20,540 nt of DNA from assembly GCA_009602725.1 (NCBI GenBank), contig WELB01000078.1, positions 184,179-204,718 on the forward strand, read 5' to 3'. A model generated the notes under the pieces. It had not been told where the DNA came from. It searched no databases and saw nothing but the letters and a program-made list of their open reading frames with translations. The number at the start of each line of letters is the position of its first letter. Positions within the stretch are counted from its first letter, which is position 1. Positions 1 through 11,042 of this stretch are shown piece by piece. The stretch is from Spirogloea muscicola (taxonomy: Eukaryota; Streptophyta; Zygnematophyceae; Spirogloeales; Spirogloeaceae). The translations under genes and the position numbers were made by a program.

Positions 1-2269
<2,269 letters not shown>

Positions 2270-2660
2270 CAGGGCTGCCCGCCCCACTGCAGACGATGGT
2301 CTCCAGTAGCAGCATTGCTAGAGCAATGCCGCCACCTACTCCCTCCTGGTCCAGTGCCACCACCGTTAGTGGAAACGCCCAACTTAAGAAAAATGAGGTT
2401 AGGGTTAGGTTTCTGATTCAGCTCTAGGTCCGAGTTTTCAGATCTACTTTTCTGCTCTCTGCCTTTTCCACTGCGTCTGCATCCCCACTCCTCTTTAGAC
2501 GCGCCCAATCAAGCAGCATCCAGCACCTCAGGTCTCCCCACTCTCGTCCACAATCAGCTGCGGTCTCCATTGCAGGCTCGGTCTGACCGCTCACCCCAGT
2601 CCAAGTACTCTGAGATTTCATGTTGAGGCGTTGTGCCGTGTACAAAAGGCATTCCAGTTG
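2270..2660. other. Convergent intergenic region with a short telomere-like tract
   Basis: This 391-base stretch separates the RUVBL1 stop from the stop of the minus-strand PUX1-like gene, so it must hold both 3' UTRs. At 2397-2412 it reads GGTTAGGGTTAGGTTT, about two telomere-like units. I saw no TGTAA signal for either gene here and no coding sequence. Confidence 0.6.
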
Positions 2661-4382
2661 CTAGAGCTTCAGCCACTTGGGCTTGCCGGCACCGCTGCCC
2701 GGCTTGGTCGAGGCCGGCTTTGCTAAGGAACCCAGGCCGGGCTCTGGGCCGGGCCGCCGGCTTTCGCCCTCAGCAGCAGCGTCCGAGCCAGCTGCCGCCG
2801 CTGCAGTACGGGTGGAGCCCTCCTTTGCTGCTGTGGCCTGCAGGTGGAGGTCGCACAAATCAGCAATGTCCTGCCGCAGATAAGGCCCCCTCTCCTCCCA
2901 AGTCCTCATGTTGGCCCCTGCACTCAGATGCGACAGCCGTTTCAATAAGCAGACAGGCAGTAGCCTGTGATGTAAAGCCTCCGCGCTACATTCAGGGGAG
3001 CTTTCAGGCAAACATGAAGTCCAGGTTGAGCTCTACGACGTCGAATTTATGAGGTACAAGACAGGCAGCTCAGCACTCAAAGGCACCTGCAATTATGCAT
3101 GCTTTTGTGCAAGTTCGTCAACCACCACCACTTGCCCTGTGGTGCCAAATTCGCAAGATCTGACCTGGAGGAGGATCGTGGGCGAAATAGACGAGCGCAC
3201 CCGGCGCTAGACCTGCGTCATACAGCGTCTGCATTGCGTCCGTAAGGCGCTGCTTTGGGGGCGCCGTGTCTGCAGTTGGCCCAGCCGTGTCAAGGGCCTG
3301 AGCTTGCTTGTCAGAACATGCTTATTGCATCAACTTTCCATGGCAGCAATGAGAGACTGAAGTTGTGGTCATAAGATAGACTCAGGGCTTAGACTTTGAC
3401 ACCTGGAATGGAAATTAGAATCACAAGACTACGCTTAAAGGGGTGCGGATACAGAGGTAAAAGGTCTCCTGCTGTGTGGCGAGGCATTTGGCCAGCGTGT
3501 CGTGCACCACCGAGACAGCGTCGGAGGGCGCAAAGGCTGCCTCAAGAACCAGGCCATCCGGCATCTGCACACGCACAACGGCCTGCGCAGCATGTAGACA
3601 GCGTCAGACTGTGCAGCTTGCAGCAGCAGCCAGGCAGCGAGCAAGCTGCGAGCTGCCAGAAGCCAACGAGCACTCAATTGTGAACTTGCCTTCGAAATGC
3701 GACTGCTATAGGCGAGCCGCTCCTGCTCGCGCTGCTGCCTCGTCTTTAAAGCAGTCTCTGCGTGTGTTAGTGGACCGGCAGCCGCGATCAGTTGAGGTTC
3801 AATCTCGTGCAAAGCGAGCCACCTCTGGCAAGCAGTGCTGCAGGTTCCCCAAGCCTCTCCCTGCATCACCGCCCAGGCTGCAGCACTGACCTTCTCGGCG
3901 GCTGGAAGCCGTGATGCGGGCATAGTCCTCGGATGTGAAGTCGTAGAAGCTGTCTCCCTCCTCATCTCCCGCTGCGCAGCAATGGCAGCTCAAACAATTT
4001 CAGCTTTAGCTGCAGCAAGCGCTTGCCAGCAAGCAGCAAACAGCCAACTGGCTGGCCAGCGTGACCATTGCGGCCCATACCGGCTGCCGGGCCAGGCACC
4101 GGTGCCTCCGCCTGCTTGCCCCTCCCCTCGCTGCCATCGTCGGCTGGCAATGTGGCAGGCCGCCTGAAGACGCGCACCGGTCGCCCGACATGCGCCTCCG
4201 CAGCGTCCAGCAGCGACTAAGCCCACTTGCCCCAGTCGAGCAGGTCAGTATTTATGCAGTTTCCTCGCACCTGCAGGTCTTGCAGTGGTCGCATGGCACA
4301 AGAGCCTGCCCACCTGCGCCTCCTCCGCCGTCGGCAGGTCCAGGCGCTTGATGGCGTCCGCAGCTTGCTCCATTGGCAGCAT
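2661..4382 (-). CDS. PUX1: PUX1/ASPSCR1(TUG)-like UBX-domain protein, CDC48/p97 cofactor
   Basis: In plants PUX1 binds the AAA+ ATPase CDC48 through its UBX domain and promotes hexamer disassembly; ASPSCR1/TUG is the animal relative. Exons in coding order are 4382-4314, 4216-4081, 3971-3891, 3757-3690, 3582-3453, 3269-3165 and 2917-2661, giving 281 aa, near my recollection of about 250 for Arabidopsis PUX1. Landmarks are GRPVRVFRRP (about residue 33), the acidic-aromatic SFYDFTSEDY (about 75), a basic helical linker ending SRISK, the UBX fold (119-197, VVRVQMPDG to FYLYTAPPKQRL and GALVYFAHD), and an Ala/Pro-rich tail ending KPKWLKL, the family's C-terminal signature. The ATG at 4382 is the first after an in-frame TAA at 4433-4431; a second ATG is at 4373. 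The large N-terminal ubiquitin-like region of animal TUG was not found, as expected for the PUX1 type. An upstream exon cannot be excluded. One intron is GC-AG. Confidence 0.9.
3583..3689 (-). other. GC-AG intron of the PUX1-like gene
   Basis: Read on the minus strand, the exon ends AAG and the intron starts GCAAGT, the usual sequence of GC donors. It ends GCGCAG. This is the only placement that joins SRISK directly to AVVRVQMPDG in frame, as in plant PUX1. Confidence 0.85.
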
Positions 4383-5023
4383 GTTGGCGGCGGCCGACCG
4401 GCCAGCAACGCAGCAACCGAGCTGTGCCACTTAGAAGTTGACGCCGAGCCGAGCAGGGCCCACGGGCATGCGAGGCTCCTCCGTGTGGAGCTGTGCCCCA
4501 CCCAGAGCAGGGCTGCCGCTCAGCATCCGCCGGCGAGTGGCAGCGGTGGCTGTAGTGGGCCTGAGACAAGGCACTCGAGCACCGCAGGTGCGCAGGGCTC
4601 AATCCCAGAGCCAAGTCTGCGAAGCGGCATGAGAAGGACGACGGGCCCAGGGGGCAGTGGCCGCAGCACGCGAGGGCCCGCGGAGATCGGCTATGGGCTG
4701 CTTCAGCTGCCTGGAGGCGGGCAGCGTGAGGGACTGGAAGGGTCGGAGGCGCAAAGAGTGAGGAGGTGGGGAGTGAAGGCACGTCCCACATGACAGTTTG
4801 GCTTGCAGGCGATGCATCGATTGCAGAAGCAAGCACTGTATAGCTGCAAGACTAGTCAACACACAGTTGTTATGCTTGGGGGATAGTTTTCCGGCAGCTA
4901 GTCTGTCGAATTTGAGGCTCCTCACTCGTAACTACTGAGTGGTCCATCCTCCCCCGTTCTGACATAGCATCTTCAGGCCCCTTCGTAGCTGCTTAGCGCT
5001 TTTTAGGCCCCTCCGTCATTTGG

Positions 5024-5079
5024 CCCCTTCGAACCTTTGTCAATTCTTTTCGGGCTGGCTTTTCACAGCCCTTGCCCCC
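5024..5079 (+). repeat. Diverged direct repeat, copy 1
   Basis: This stretch resembles 5819-5874 in the same orientation. Shared blocks in order are CTTC, AACCT, GTCAATTC, GGGCTGGC and TTCACAGCC, with small indels between them. I judge the two about 75-80 percent alike by eye. Confidence 0.6.
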
Positions 5080-5380
5080 ATTGGGAGTGCCACTTCTCTA
5101 TGCTTGTGCTTTCGTTGGCAGTCGATGTTCACGAAAGAGAGAAGACTCTTCCAGTGGAGGGCGATGGCTGTGGTTGGCCAGCCCAGGAAAAGAATGCAAA
5201 GAGAGGCGCGCTTGGGAGTAGGTGGCTCTACCTCCTTCGGGCTTGCCAGCTGCATATCTCTTGCGACGACGGGTTTCGGCCTGTCTGCAGCGTGCTCAGG
5301 CTAATGCTTTGCACCAGAAAGCTGGGCGAGCTCTAGTTGGTGGCAGAAGGGCTTCGTATCTGCCATCTAGTATTTAGGCA

Positions 5381-5577
5381 TCACTTAGCGACCTCTATGT
5401 ATTGACCCGTGGTTACTGAGCGGGTCAATCTGCTGTAGGTGATATACGTCTTGAGATGTGCTTGAAGTTTGTACTTGGCCATTTGGCCTTCGTTTGTTTC
5501 AAATGCACGAAAATTTTCCTTCAGCAGCTTGAGCAGCATGCGATCACGGGACGTGAAGGCCAGCAAGAGCAGCCCCG
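5381..5577 (-). other. Exon-like ORF of unknown identity
   Basis: On the minus strand, a good acceptor (TTTCAG ending at 5578) leads into about 65 codons ending in TGA at 5383-5381. The peptide has protein-like composition (for example LKLLKENFRAFETNEGQ and QAHLKTYITYSRLTR). The open frame extends upstream to about 5698 without an ATG before a TGA. No family was recognised. It could be the last exon of an undetected gene or a fragment of a mobile element, since it lies between the two diverged direct repeats. A chance ORF remains possible. Confidence 0.25.
5401..5429. repeat. Perfect 9-bp inverted repeat, 11-base loop
   Basis: The arms ATTGACCCG (5401-5409) and CGGGTCAAT (5421-5429) are perfect reverse complements. 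The hairpin falls inside the exon-like ORF near its stop. Confidence 0.85.
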
Positions 5578-5818
5578 CTGAAAATGCCGCTTGCTTGTTG
5601 GTGTTCCATGTGCGCCTAGCAGTCTCGCTCCAGCATTTCTTTGCTTTACCAGCGCACTTGCGGGCAGGCCGTGCTTTGGCTACAGCTTCTGCTTTTCATT
5701 GTGGTAACACTTCTTCTTATTTCCGGCTGCCAGCTACTCTGACTTGCAGCTGCTGACTAGGACTTGTGAGCACCCATTGTAGCCACTTGCGCGCACTTGT
5801 GATTAAACGCTTCCCGGC

Positions 5819-5874
5819 TCCTTCAAACCTTGTCAATTCATCATTGGGCTGGCATTTCACAGCCACTGGCTCCC
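5819..5874 (+). repeat. Diverged direct repeat, copy 2
   Basis: This is the partner of 5024-5079, same orientation, about 795 bases downstream. The pair brackets the exon-like ORF at 5381-5577. Confidence 0.6.
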
Positions 5875-6379
5875 TTTGAAGCCTTTGACATGGCAGTTAC
5901 TGGTCCTGCTTAGTTTGACTTACCAAGCATCGCAACCTGGCGGGCCGCCCGGCTGCGGCATTCCAAACGAGATGGGGCAGTGGCCGGCCCAGTAAATGAT
6001 GACAAATATGCATGATAGGAGACAGCCCAGGAGAGGCCGTTGCAAATACAGCAAATGCTCCATCACCAACACGCACTGTGGTATGATAGCAAACTTAGGC
6101 AACCAGCAATCAAGAGGAAGAAGCAGCTATTTCAAACGGGGCGAGGGGAGTATAGGGCCAGCTCACAAACTGTTGATGGGGCCAGAAGAATCCGTACGTG
6201 AATACTACGCACCAATAAATACAAACGATCTCAAAGGATGGCAACTCAGTAACCCCTAAATAGCAGGCGCAGATTGGGAACACGAGCAGACGGATAGCAG
6301 TTCCCCTTCCAGGCTAATGGCTTGCGTGGTGGTGCTCTGGTTCCTCAGTCTACCTTGTTGGAGATGTTTATTCTCACTC

Positions 6380-6399
6380 ATGGGTTCTAGAGAACCCAT
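6380..6399. repeat. Perfect 9-bp inverted repeat, 2-base spacer
   Basis: The arms ATGGGTTCT (6380-6388) and AGAACCCAT (6391-6399) flank AG. No gene end was recognised beside it, so neither a terminator nor a transposon end is supported over the other. Confidence 0.85.
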
Positions 6400-6667
6400 T
6401 AGACAGCACCTTGCCCCGTTTGGTTGGCCTCCATTTCATTTCATAAGCACGCGCGCCTTTCCTCCTGCCAAATAGTGAAAGGCGGCAGCTGGGCATGGCC
6501 AGCACGCAGTTGCAGGGCGTGAGCCAAAGGACGTTGCAGCGTACCGAAGAGCTGCATGCTGTACAGCAGGGCCAGAGAGCCCTCAGAAAGTGAGGCAATC
6601 AGAAACGTGACCAGTGTGTGATCTCCACAAGACATTCATCTCCAAGTACGAACCATGAGCCTCTGGA

Positions 6668-6688
6668 CTCCAGATCGGAGATCTGGAG
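6668..6688. repeat. Perfect 9-bp inverted repeat, 3-base spacer
   Basis: The arms CTCCAGATC (6668-6676) and GATCTGGAG (6680-6688) flank GGA. It lies in the gene-poor stretch with no recognised neighbour. Confidence 0.85.
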
Positions 6689-6931
6689 GAGCTCAAGTAT
6701 GTCGGAAAGCCACTCACAGGCCACTTCTTGGCACAGGAGGTGGCCTGCAGCACTAAGCAAGGGCTTAGAAGGTCACCCGGGATGAGCGACAGACTAGAGC
6801 GTCTCAAAATGCACGAGGGGGCCATAGGCTTTGGATATCTTCTAACACTCTTTTGATTGCTGAGATGCATTAGGCATCTGAGATCTGAGAGGTATCTGAG
6901 AGGCAGCTGCTTGTGCTATGCATTGGGGATA

Positions 6932-6991
6932 GGCCTCCTACAAATGTAGGATGTGCGGATGGGCCTTCTACAAATGTAGGGTGTGCGGCTG
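6932..6991 (+). repeat. Two tandem copies of a 30-base unit with an internal palindrome
   Basis: Copies at 6932-6961 and 6962-6991 differ at only a few positions. Each carries CTACAAATGTAG, so each can fold on itself; the first extends to CCTACAAATGTAGG. Just upstream, ATCTGAGA-type units recur (6876-6901). The repeat is in frame (30 bases) within a plus-strand ORF of 119 codons that I do not consider real. Confidence 0.85.
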
Positions 6992-7652
6992 ACATCTTTG
7001 CTTTACAGTGCCAGGGCAATTTGCCTGCTAGACCTAAAGGGCGCAGATCACAAACCAGTAACATTGATGGAAAAAGCCAGAGGTTGACATACACTAGAAG
7101 GACACACTCCTTGCTTTCGCTACCTCATGAACAGCAACACTACGCTCGCCACCGTGCCTGCACTGAGGATGAAATGGACCCTGCGAAAGCAAGCAAAGCA
7201 AGGACAGCAGCCATTCACCAAGGAGTCCCATGCTACTTCCCTGCACCCGCCCATGCGATGGCTGACAAATGAGGCTCCAAGCTAAGCTCGTATGGCAAGT
7301 AAGGCCAGGGTTTGCTTTGCTATATACAAAGTAAATGCTCGCGCCAGCAACGATTGCAGGACCGTCAACTGCGCCGACTGGCCAGCAGTGTTGGCCTGCT
7401 TATGTACCATCAAAGAATACAACTATAATTGCTCTTAATCAGCAACTAAGTAGTGAAGGCTATTTATGTACAGTATGTACGTACGCTGCCAGCGCGAATC
7501 CTGTGGCAGGAGGCGCTAAGTGAGCGCAGGCAGCTCTATGCTATGGCTGCCAAGCCAGTATGCACAACGACGACAACAAGATTGTGTAGCGCCCAGAGGT
7601 GGAGGGCACCAAGGGCAATGTGCAACGATGGAGACGCAACAACTGCAGACGC

Positions 7653-9194
7653 TTAGTCCTTCTTTGAGGTCGCGGGAGGCGGCTGCTCCAAGGCCGGCAG
7701 TGAAGTCTCGCTAGCACCGCCGTTGCTGCTACTGCTGCCGCCAGCACTACTGGCAAAAGCCAGCTGCAAGCTGAGGCACGAGAGGACAAGCCCGTACGCC
7801 GCCATCTTGGACCCGCGCATCATGACGCCATGCAGCAGCGCTGCAATGAGGCCACCATAGATGCCATCAGAAAACAGCTATGCCAGCAACTCCGTTTGGC
7901 GGCTGCCGCAGTATGAAAGGTGGGATTCAAGTGACATGAGCGCACCAGACGTTGAGCTCCAGCCCAGGGAAACGATGACCATAGAGAGGCCGGCGTACAG
8001 GAGCTGCCGGTACATTGCTGAGAAGTCCTCCGAGCGCGGCGCCAGCCCGTTGGCACCAGCGTTTGTGGCTAGCTTCAGCTTCTGCTTCACAAGCTCCTGC
8101 TCCAGCGCTGCTGCGGCGGCTGCGGACGACGTCGAGGGGCGGTAGTAGATAGGCCGGCCCGAGCGCGGTGGCGAGTACAGCGTTTTGAAGAAGAGGCCTT
8201 CATTGCGCGAGGACTTCATACGCTGCTCAAACTCCTCTGCGTCCCGCTGCTGTGCCTGCATGCCACGCTCGCCGACGCACCAGTGCCAGGGCGTCAGCAT
8301 CGACCACTGCTGATGCTTGGAGCTGAAGGCATAGACACCATGCAGTGTAGCTCCTGCTGCTTTTAGTGGACCTCGTGCAGCATGTGAGCAACATCGCTCA
8401 CCTGGGACTCGGAGTAGGCAATCTGCAAGTCCCGCTCGATGGCGTGGGCATCGGCATCGAGCTGCCGTAGGACCTGCGGGCACGCAGAAGGCAGGGCAGG
8501 GTTTGCAACAACTCTTACGGCCGTCTGCGTGCCAGTCCGGCTGCTGTGGGCATTTCTTGTAGCAGCACGTCTAAGGGAGCCACTGAAGAAATGACTATCG
8601 CAGGACGTTTGTTACGTGTACCAATAATGACAATGATTGGCATAGCATAGCAATCATAGGTCATGGCTGGAGACGCTTCCGCCCTTTGTAGAGAGGGAAA
8701 GAGAACGAGGAGGAGGAGGAGGAGGAGGTCGAGGACGAGGAGAGTGCACGGACCCGGCTGCTGGCGGCGTCCATGCCCTTCATGGCGCGCGTGGCGATGC
8801 GGTCGTACTCGAGATGCGCCTGGTCGGCGATGTCGCGAAGGCGCTGCGAGCGCTCGTCCACGAAGATGGACATGCGCGCCTTCCCCAGCTGTATTTGCAG
8901 CATCTCTACCAGTGCCTGCTGCACCTTGGGGTCCCCGCCGAGGTCGTCGCCCGGCCCCGACCGCGGCCCGCGGGCTGCCGCCGCCGCCGCCACGCCGCGC
9001 TTCATGCGGCTGCAGCGGCCGCCGTGGACGTCACGGCGCTCGCCATGGAGCCGCCGCGGCAGCGCCGAGCGCAGCGGGCAGACCCCCTCCGCCATGGAGC
9101 TTGCTCCTGCCGCTGTTGCATGCCTCACAGCAGCCACTACGACGGCGGCGGCGGCAGCAGGCCCGCTTTCCAGGCGGCAAGTGGTGGCGGCCAT
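7653..9194 (-). CDS. Unrecognised, probably plastid-targeted helical protein with two C-terminal hydrophobic segments
   Basis: I do not recognise this family. Modelled exons in coding order are 9194-8754, 8473-8402, 8255-7946 and 7840-7653, giving 336 aa. Residues 1-75 are rich in Ala, Arg and Ser with few acidic residues, like an algal transit peptide. Residues 88-190 are charged and likely helical or coiled-coil (VQQALVEMLQIQLGKARMSI, LDADAHAIERDLQIAYSESQ, AQQRDAEEFEQRMKSSR). A Pro/Tyr stretch (SPPRSGRPIYYRP) and an Ala run precede two hydrophobic segments at about 256-270 (LLYAGLSMVIVSLGW) and 288-304 (AAYGLVLSCLSLQLAFA). The tail is Ser/Gly/Pro-rich and ends SKKD. A membrane-anchored plastid protein is inferred. 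Weak points are the exon 1 donor (GTCCGT) and the last intron, where an acceptor TAG at 7872-7871 would give an in-frame LFSDGIYGGLIAA segment but needs another donor. Reading through intron 1 gives a Ser-rich tail ending at 8661. Confidence 0.7.
8708..8728 (+). repeat. (AGG)7 microsatellite in intron 1 of the 7653-9194 gene
   Basis: Seven AGG units in a row, within a longer purine-rich tract from about 8690 to 8742. On the gene's strand this is a pyrimidine tract just downstream of the exon 1 donor. Confidence 0.9.
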
Positions 9195-9293
9195 CGACAG
9201 TGACTAGAGACCTGAGCCCCCGCAATGGCGCGGCGAACCCTGCGGCGGCCGACGAAGCGACGGCCTTGGCAGCAGAGCTTGCAGCAGTAGCGC

Positions 9294-9347
9294 NCGGCGG
9301 CGGCGTTGGCGATGGCGGCGGCGGCGGGCTGGCGGCGGCGACGGTGG
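9294..9347. repeat. GGC-rich tract adjoining an ambiguous base, upstream of the 7653-9194 gene
   Basis: An N at 9294 is followed by interrupted GGC/CGG triplets for about 50 bases, some 100 bases upstream of the start codon at 9194. The N probably marks a base that could not be called in a GC-rich repeat. Confidence 0.7.
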
Positions 9348-9574
9348 GAGCGCGCGGCAACCCCTACCAAGGTTAGCCGGCCCTGGTTGGCGTTACCAAG
9401 AAAAGCGGCTGCTGATATTAAAAGAGCGTTACCTGAGGGCGCCCTGCCCTCGTATGAACAGGCCGGCTGCCGCGTGTGAGTGGGAAAGCTGGCTCGCCAC
9501 GTGTCAGGCAGGAGGGCGCGGTGCGCACAGTGCGAAAAGGGTGGCCAATATCAAGCCAATGCATTGTCCAGGCA

Positions 9575-9583
9575 AAACCCTAA
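9575..9583 (+). promoter_or_regulatory. Telobox-like motif AAACCCTAA
   Basis: A single match to the plant telobox (AAACCCTA core), about 380 bases upstream of the start codon at 9194. Teloboxes are known promoter elements in plants; with one copy and no other support this may be chance. Confidence 0.2.
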
Positions 9584-9909
9584 GCTTGGTACAGAAACGG
9601 GGCTATGTGAAACGAAGCTGAGGTGGCTATGGTAACAGTGTGATTTAGTATCGATGGGGAAATGAGGAAATGGAGAATGGGGGCACATGCTCCATCAAGT
9701 ATAGGTCTTACGAAGCTGTAGAGGTATCCTATGCTGAAACGCTCGACTCGTACATTGAAGAAAGACAATGACTACAGGTGAGCTGCTGAATATGAGCTGC
9801 ACGAACTTAATAACCTTCCAGTCGGTGGTAAAGGCCTTCGGTAGTCCGTTACTCTGAAAATTAAGATGCAGAAGCTCCATGCAATCCATCCATGGGGAAG
9901 AAGCGTCAT

Positions 9910-9976
9910 CCTCATGTGATGCTCGAAGTTGCACAACCGATCTTCCTCATGTGTTGCTCGAAGTTGCACAACCGAT
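9910..9976 (+). repeat. 35-base tandem duplication
   Basis: The copy at 9910-9944 is followed at once by 9945-9976, both starting CCTCATGTG and containing TGCTCGAAGTTGCACAACC. They differ at one base over 32 positions (A at 9919, T at 9954), so the duplication looks recent. Confidence 0.9.
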
Positions 9977-10939
9977 GAGAAGGTAAAGACATTACCGCCC
10001 GCAATCTCGATCCAGGCCACCATCGCATCTCGCTGGAAAGCCTTACTTTCTCTCTGCAGCGGCGGTAGCGACCGGGCCCCTGGGCCAGGACGCAATTGGC
10101 GGCATGGAGGACAATAGTGCCTTCCAAACAGGGCTGTGAATGGCTGTGAATGGCTGACCCAGAAAGGCTGGACAAGATCCAAAGGGGCCCAAAAAGGCAA
10201 TCCGCAAGGACAATGCTATGCAGAAGGGGACGTTGATTGGAGAGTCGTGAGAACCCAAGGAGGAGCGCTTTGTGGCCACCTGGCACTGGACCTCGAGGAG
10301 CAGCCCACACACCGCGTCGCGAGCAAGTCGCACATAGCCGTTTACGCACAGCCGTGCGCACTCTCGAAGCATGTACGCTGCCAGCTCCTACAAGTCCCAC
10401 GTTTGCACCTGCCTTTGCATCGCATTGCCATCTTAAGACCGAAGGAGGCCGAGCAGGGCCAGGATGGCCGCGCAAGAAACTGCAACGTCTCTGGCGACCA
10501 ATAATAGGTGATGCCCTTAGAATGGGCAGAGATGACCGTGTCTTGAAGGAAATGTAGCTGCGACTTCCACAACTACTGCTGGATAATGGCCGCTGCAGAC
10601 TGCTGTCTGCACCTCTCGCCTTCCCCATCTCCTGCTCGATGTACTGTTGACACGGCTGGCCAATGAGCTGCTGGCGCAGGCGCAGCCGAGATTGAGGCAC
10701 AATGATTGGTGCAGCTTGAGCCTTGGCTGCTGACTTGCCACCAACATGTGCATCGCCCAACGGGCGGTGCACATGGCTGGGTCAAGCGCGCACAAGCTCA
10801 TCCATTGAAGGGCTAGCCCTCCAACCCTAGCAATGGAGAATCAATCACAGCATAGCAATGTATGCATTGAGCATTACATTAGCTTGCTTTTGCAGCTACT
10901 CATAAAGGCCAGCCACGAGTAGCAGTAATTAAAGGGGAT

Positions 10940-10944
10940 TTACA
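10940..10944 (-). terminator. Poly(A) signal TGTAA for RNase J
   Basis: On the minus strand TGTAA (plus-strand TTACA) lies about 100 bases past the RNase J stop at 11043. TGTAA is the common chlorophyte polyadenylation signal, so a short 3' UTR ending near 10920-10930 is inferred. Confidence 0.6.
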
Positions 10945-11042
10945 TTCACAATTACTAGGTAGAATAGACAGCTCCAAGGACACCCCCTGCAGGAGCTGCG
11001 CCTGTGCTGTGGGCCTGATGCGAGGCCGCCTGCCTGCCAGCG

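Larger units (their letters stand above)
4383..7652. other. Gene-poor 3.3 kb stretch with scattered repeats and hairpins
   Basis: No recognisable gene was found between the start of the PUX1-like gene and the stop of the 7653-9194 gene, although its right end must hold the latter's 3' UTR. Several ATG-started ORFs of 60-190 codons exist but have chance-like composition and no family match. What can be seen are diverged direct repeats (5024-5079, 5819-5874), an exon-like minus-strand ORF (5381-5577), perfect inverted repeats (5401-5429, 6380-6399, 6668-6688) and a 30-base tandem repeat (6932-6991). Around 4976-5026 the phrase GGCCCCTTCG or a close variant recurs three times. Decayed transposon sequence is a reasonable but unproven reading. 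Confidence 0.5.
9195..11042. other. Gene-poor stretch between the 7653-9194 gene and RNase J
   Basis: This region should hold the promoter and 5' UTR of the minus-strand gene starting at 9194 and the 3' UTR of RNase J. It contains GGC-rich sequence with an ambiguous base (9294), a single AAACCCTAA telobox-like motif (9575-9583), a 35-base tandem repeat (9910-9976), two copies of GGCTGTGAAT (10132-10151) and a TGTAA signal on the minus strand (10944-10940). A minus-strand ORF of 286 codons (9912-10772) runs through it but has Arg/Ser/Cys/Trp-heavy composition and no recognised domain. Its first part (about 10620-10770) is the most protein-like piece. Confidence 0.5.

Noticed and set aside
2397-2412. 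Interstitial telomere
   Set aside because: Only about two TTAGGG-like units are present, and the usual chlorophyte/plant repeat is TTTAGGG. Too short to claim a telomere relic.
3435-3965. 176-codon minus-strand ORF overlapping the PUX1-like gene
   Set aside because: It reads through introns. Its only meaningful piece is the linker exon (3690-3757); the UBX exon is read in the wrong frame.
4227-4836. Overlapping ORFs of 188 (plus) and 194 (minus) codons
   Set aside because: They overlap each other and the first PUX1 exon, are rich in Arg/Ser/Ala/Gly as expected from high GC, and match no family I know.
5996-6259. 87-codon plus-strand ORF
   Set aside because: It has an ATG and a stop but no recognisable motif, splice context or poly(A) signal, so it was left out as probable chance.
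6932-6991. CRISPR array
   Set aside because: Two adjacent copies without spacers in a eukaryotic nuclear context; this is a plain tandem duplication.
6913-7272. 119-codon plus-strand ORF containing the 30-base repeat
   Set aside because: Its frame stays open through a repeat whose length is a multiple of three. Outside the repeat the composition is not protein-like, and no splice partners or family were found.
8663-9376. 237-codon plus-strand ORF opposite the 7653-9194 gene
   Set aside because: It is the antisense shadow of a GC-rich exon, almost only Arg/Pro/Ala/Gly, and crosses the ambiguous base.
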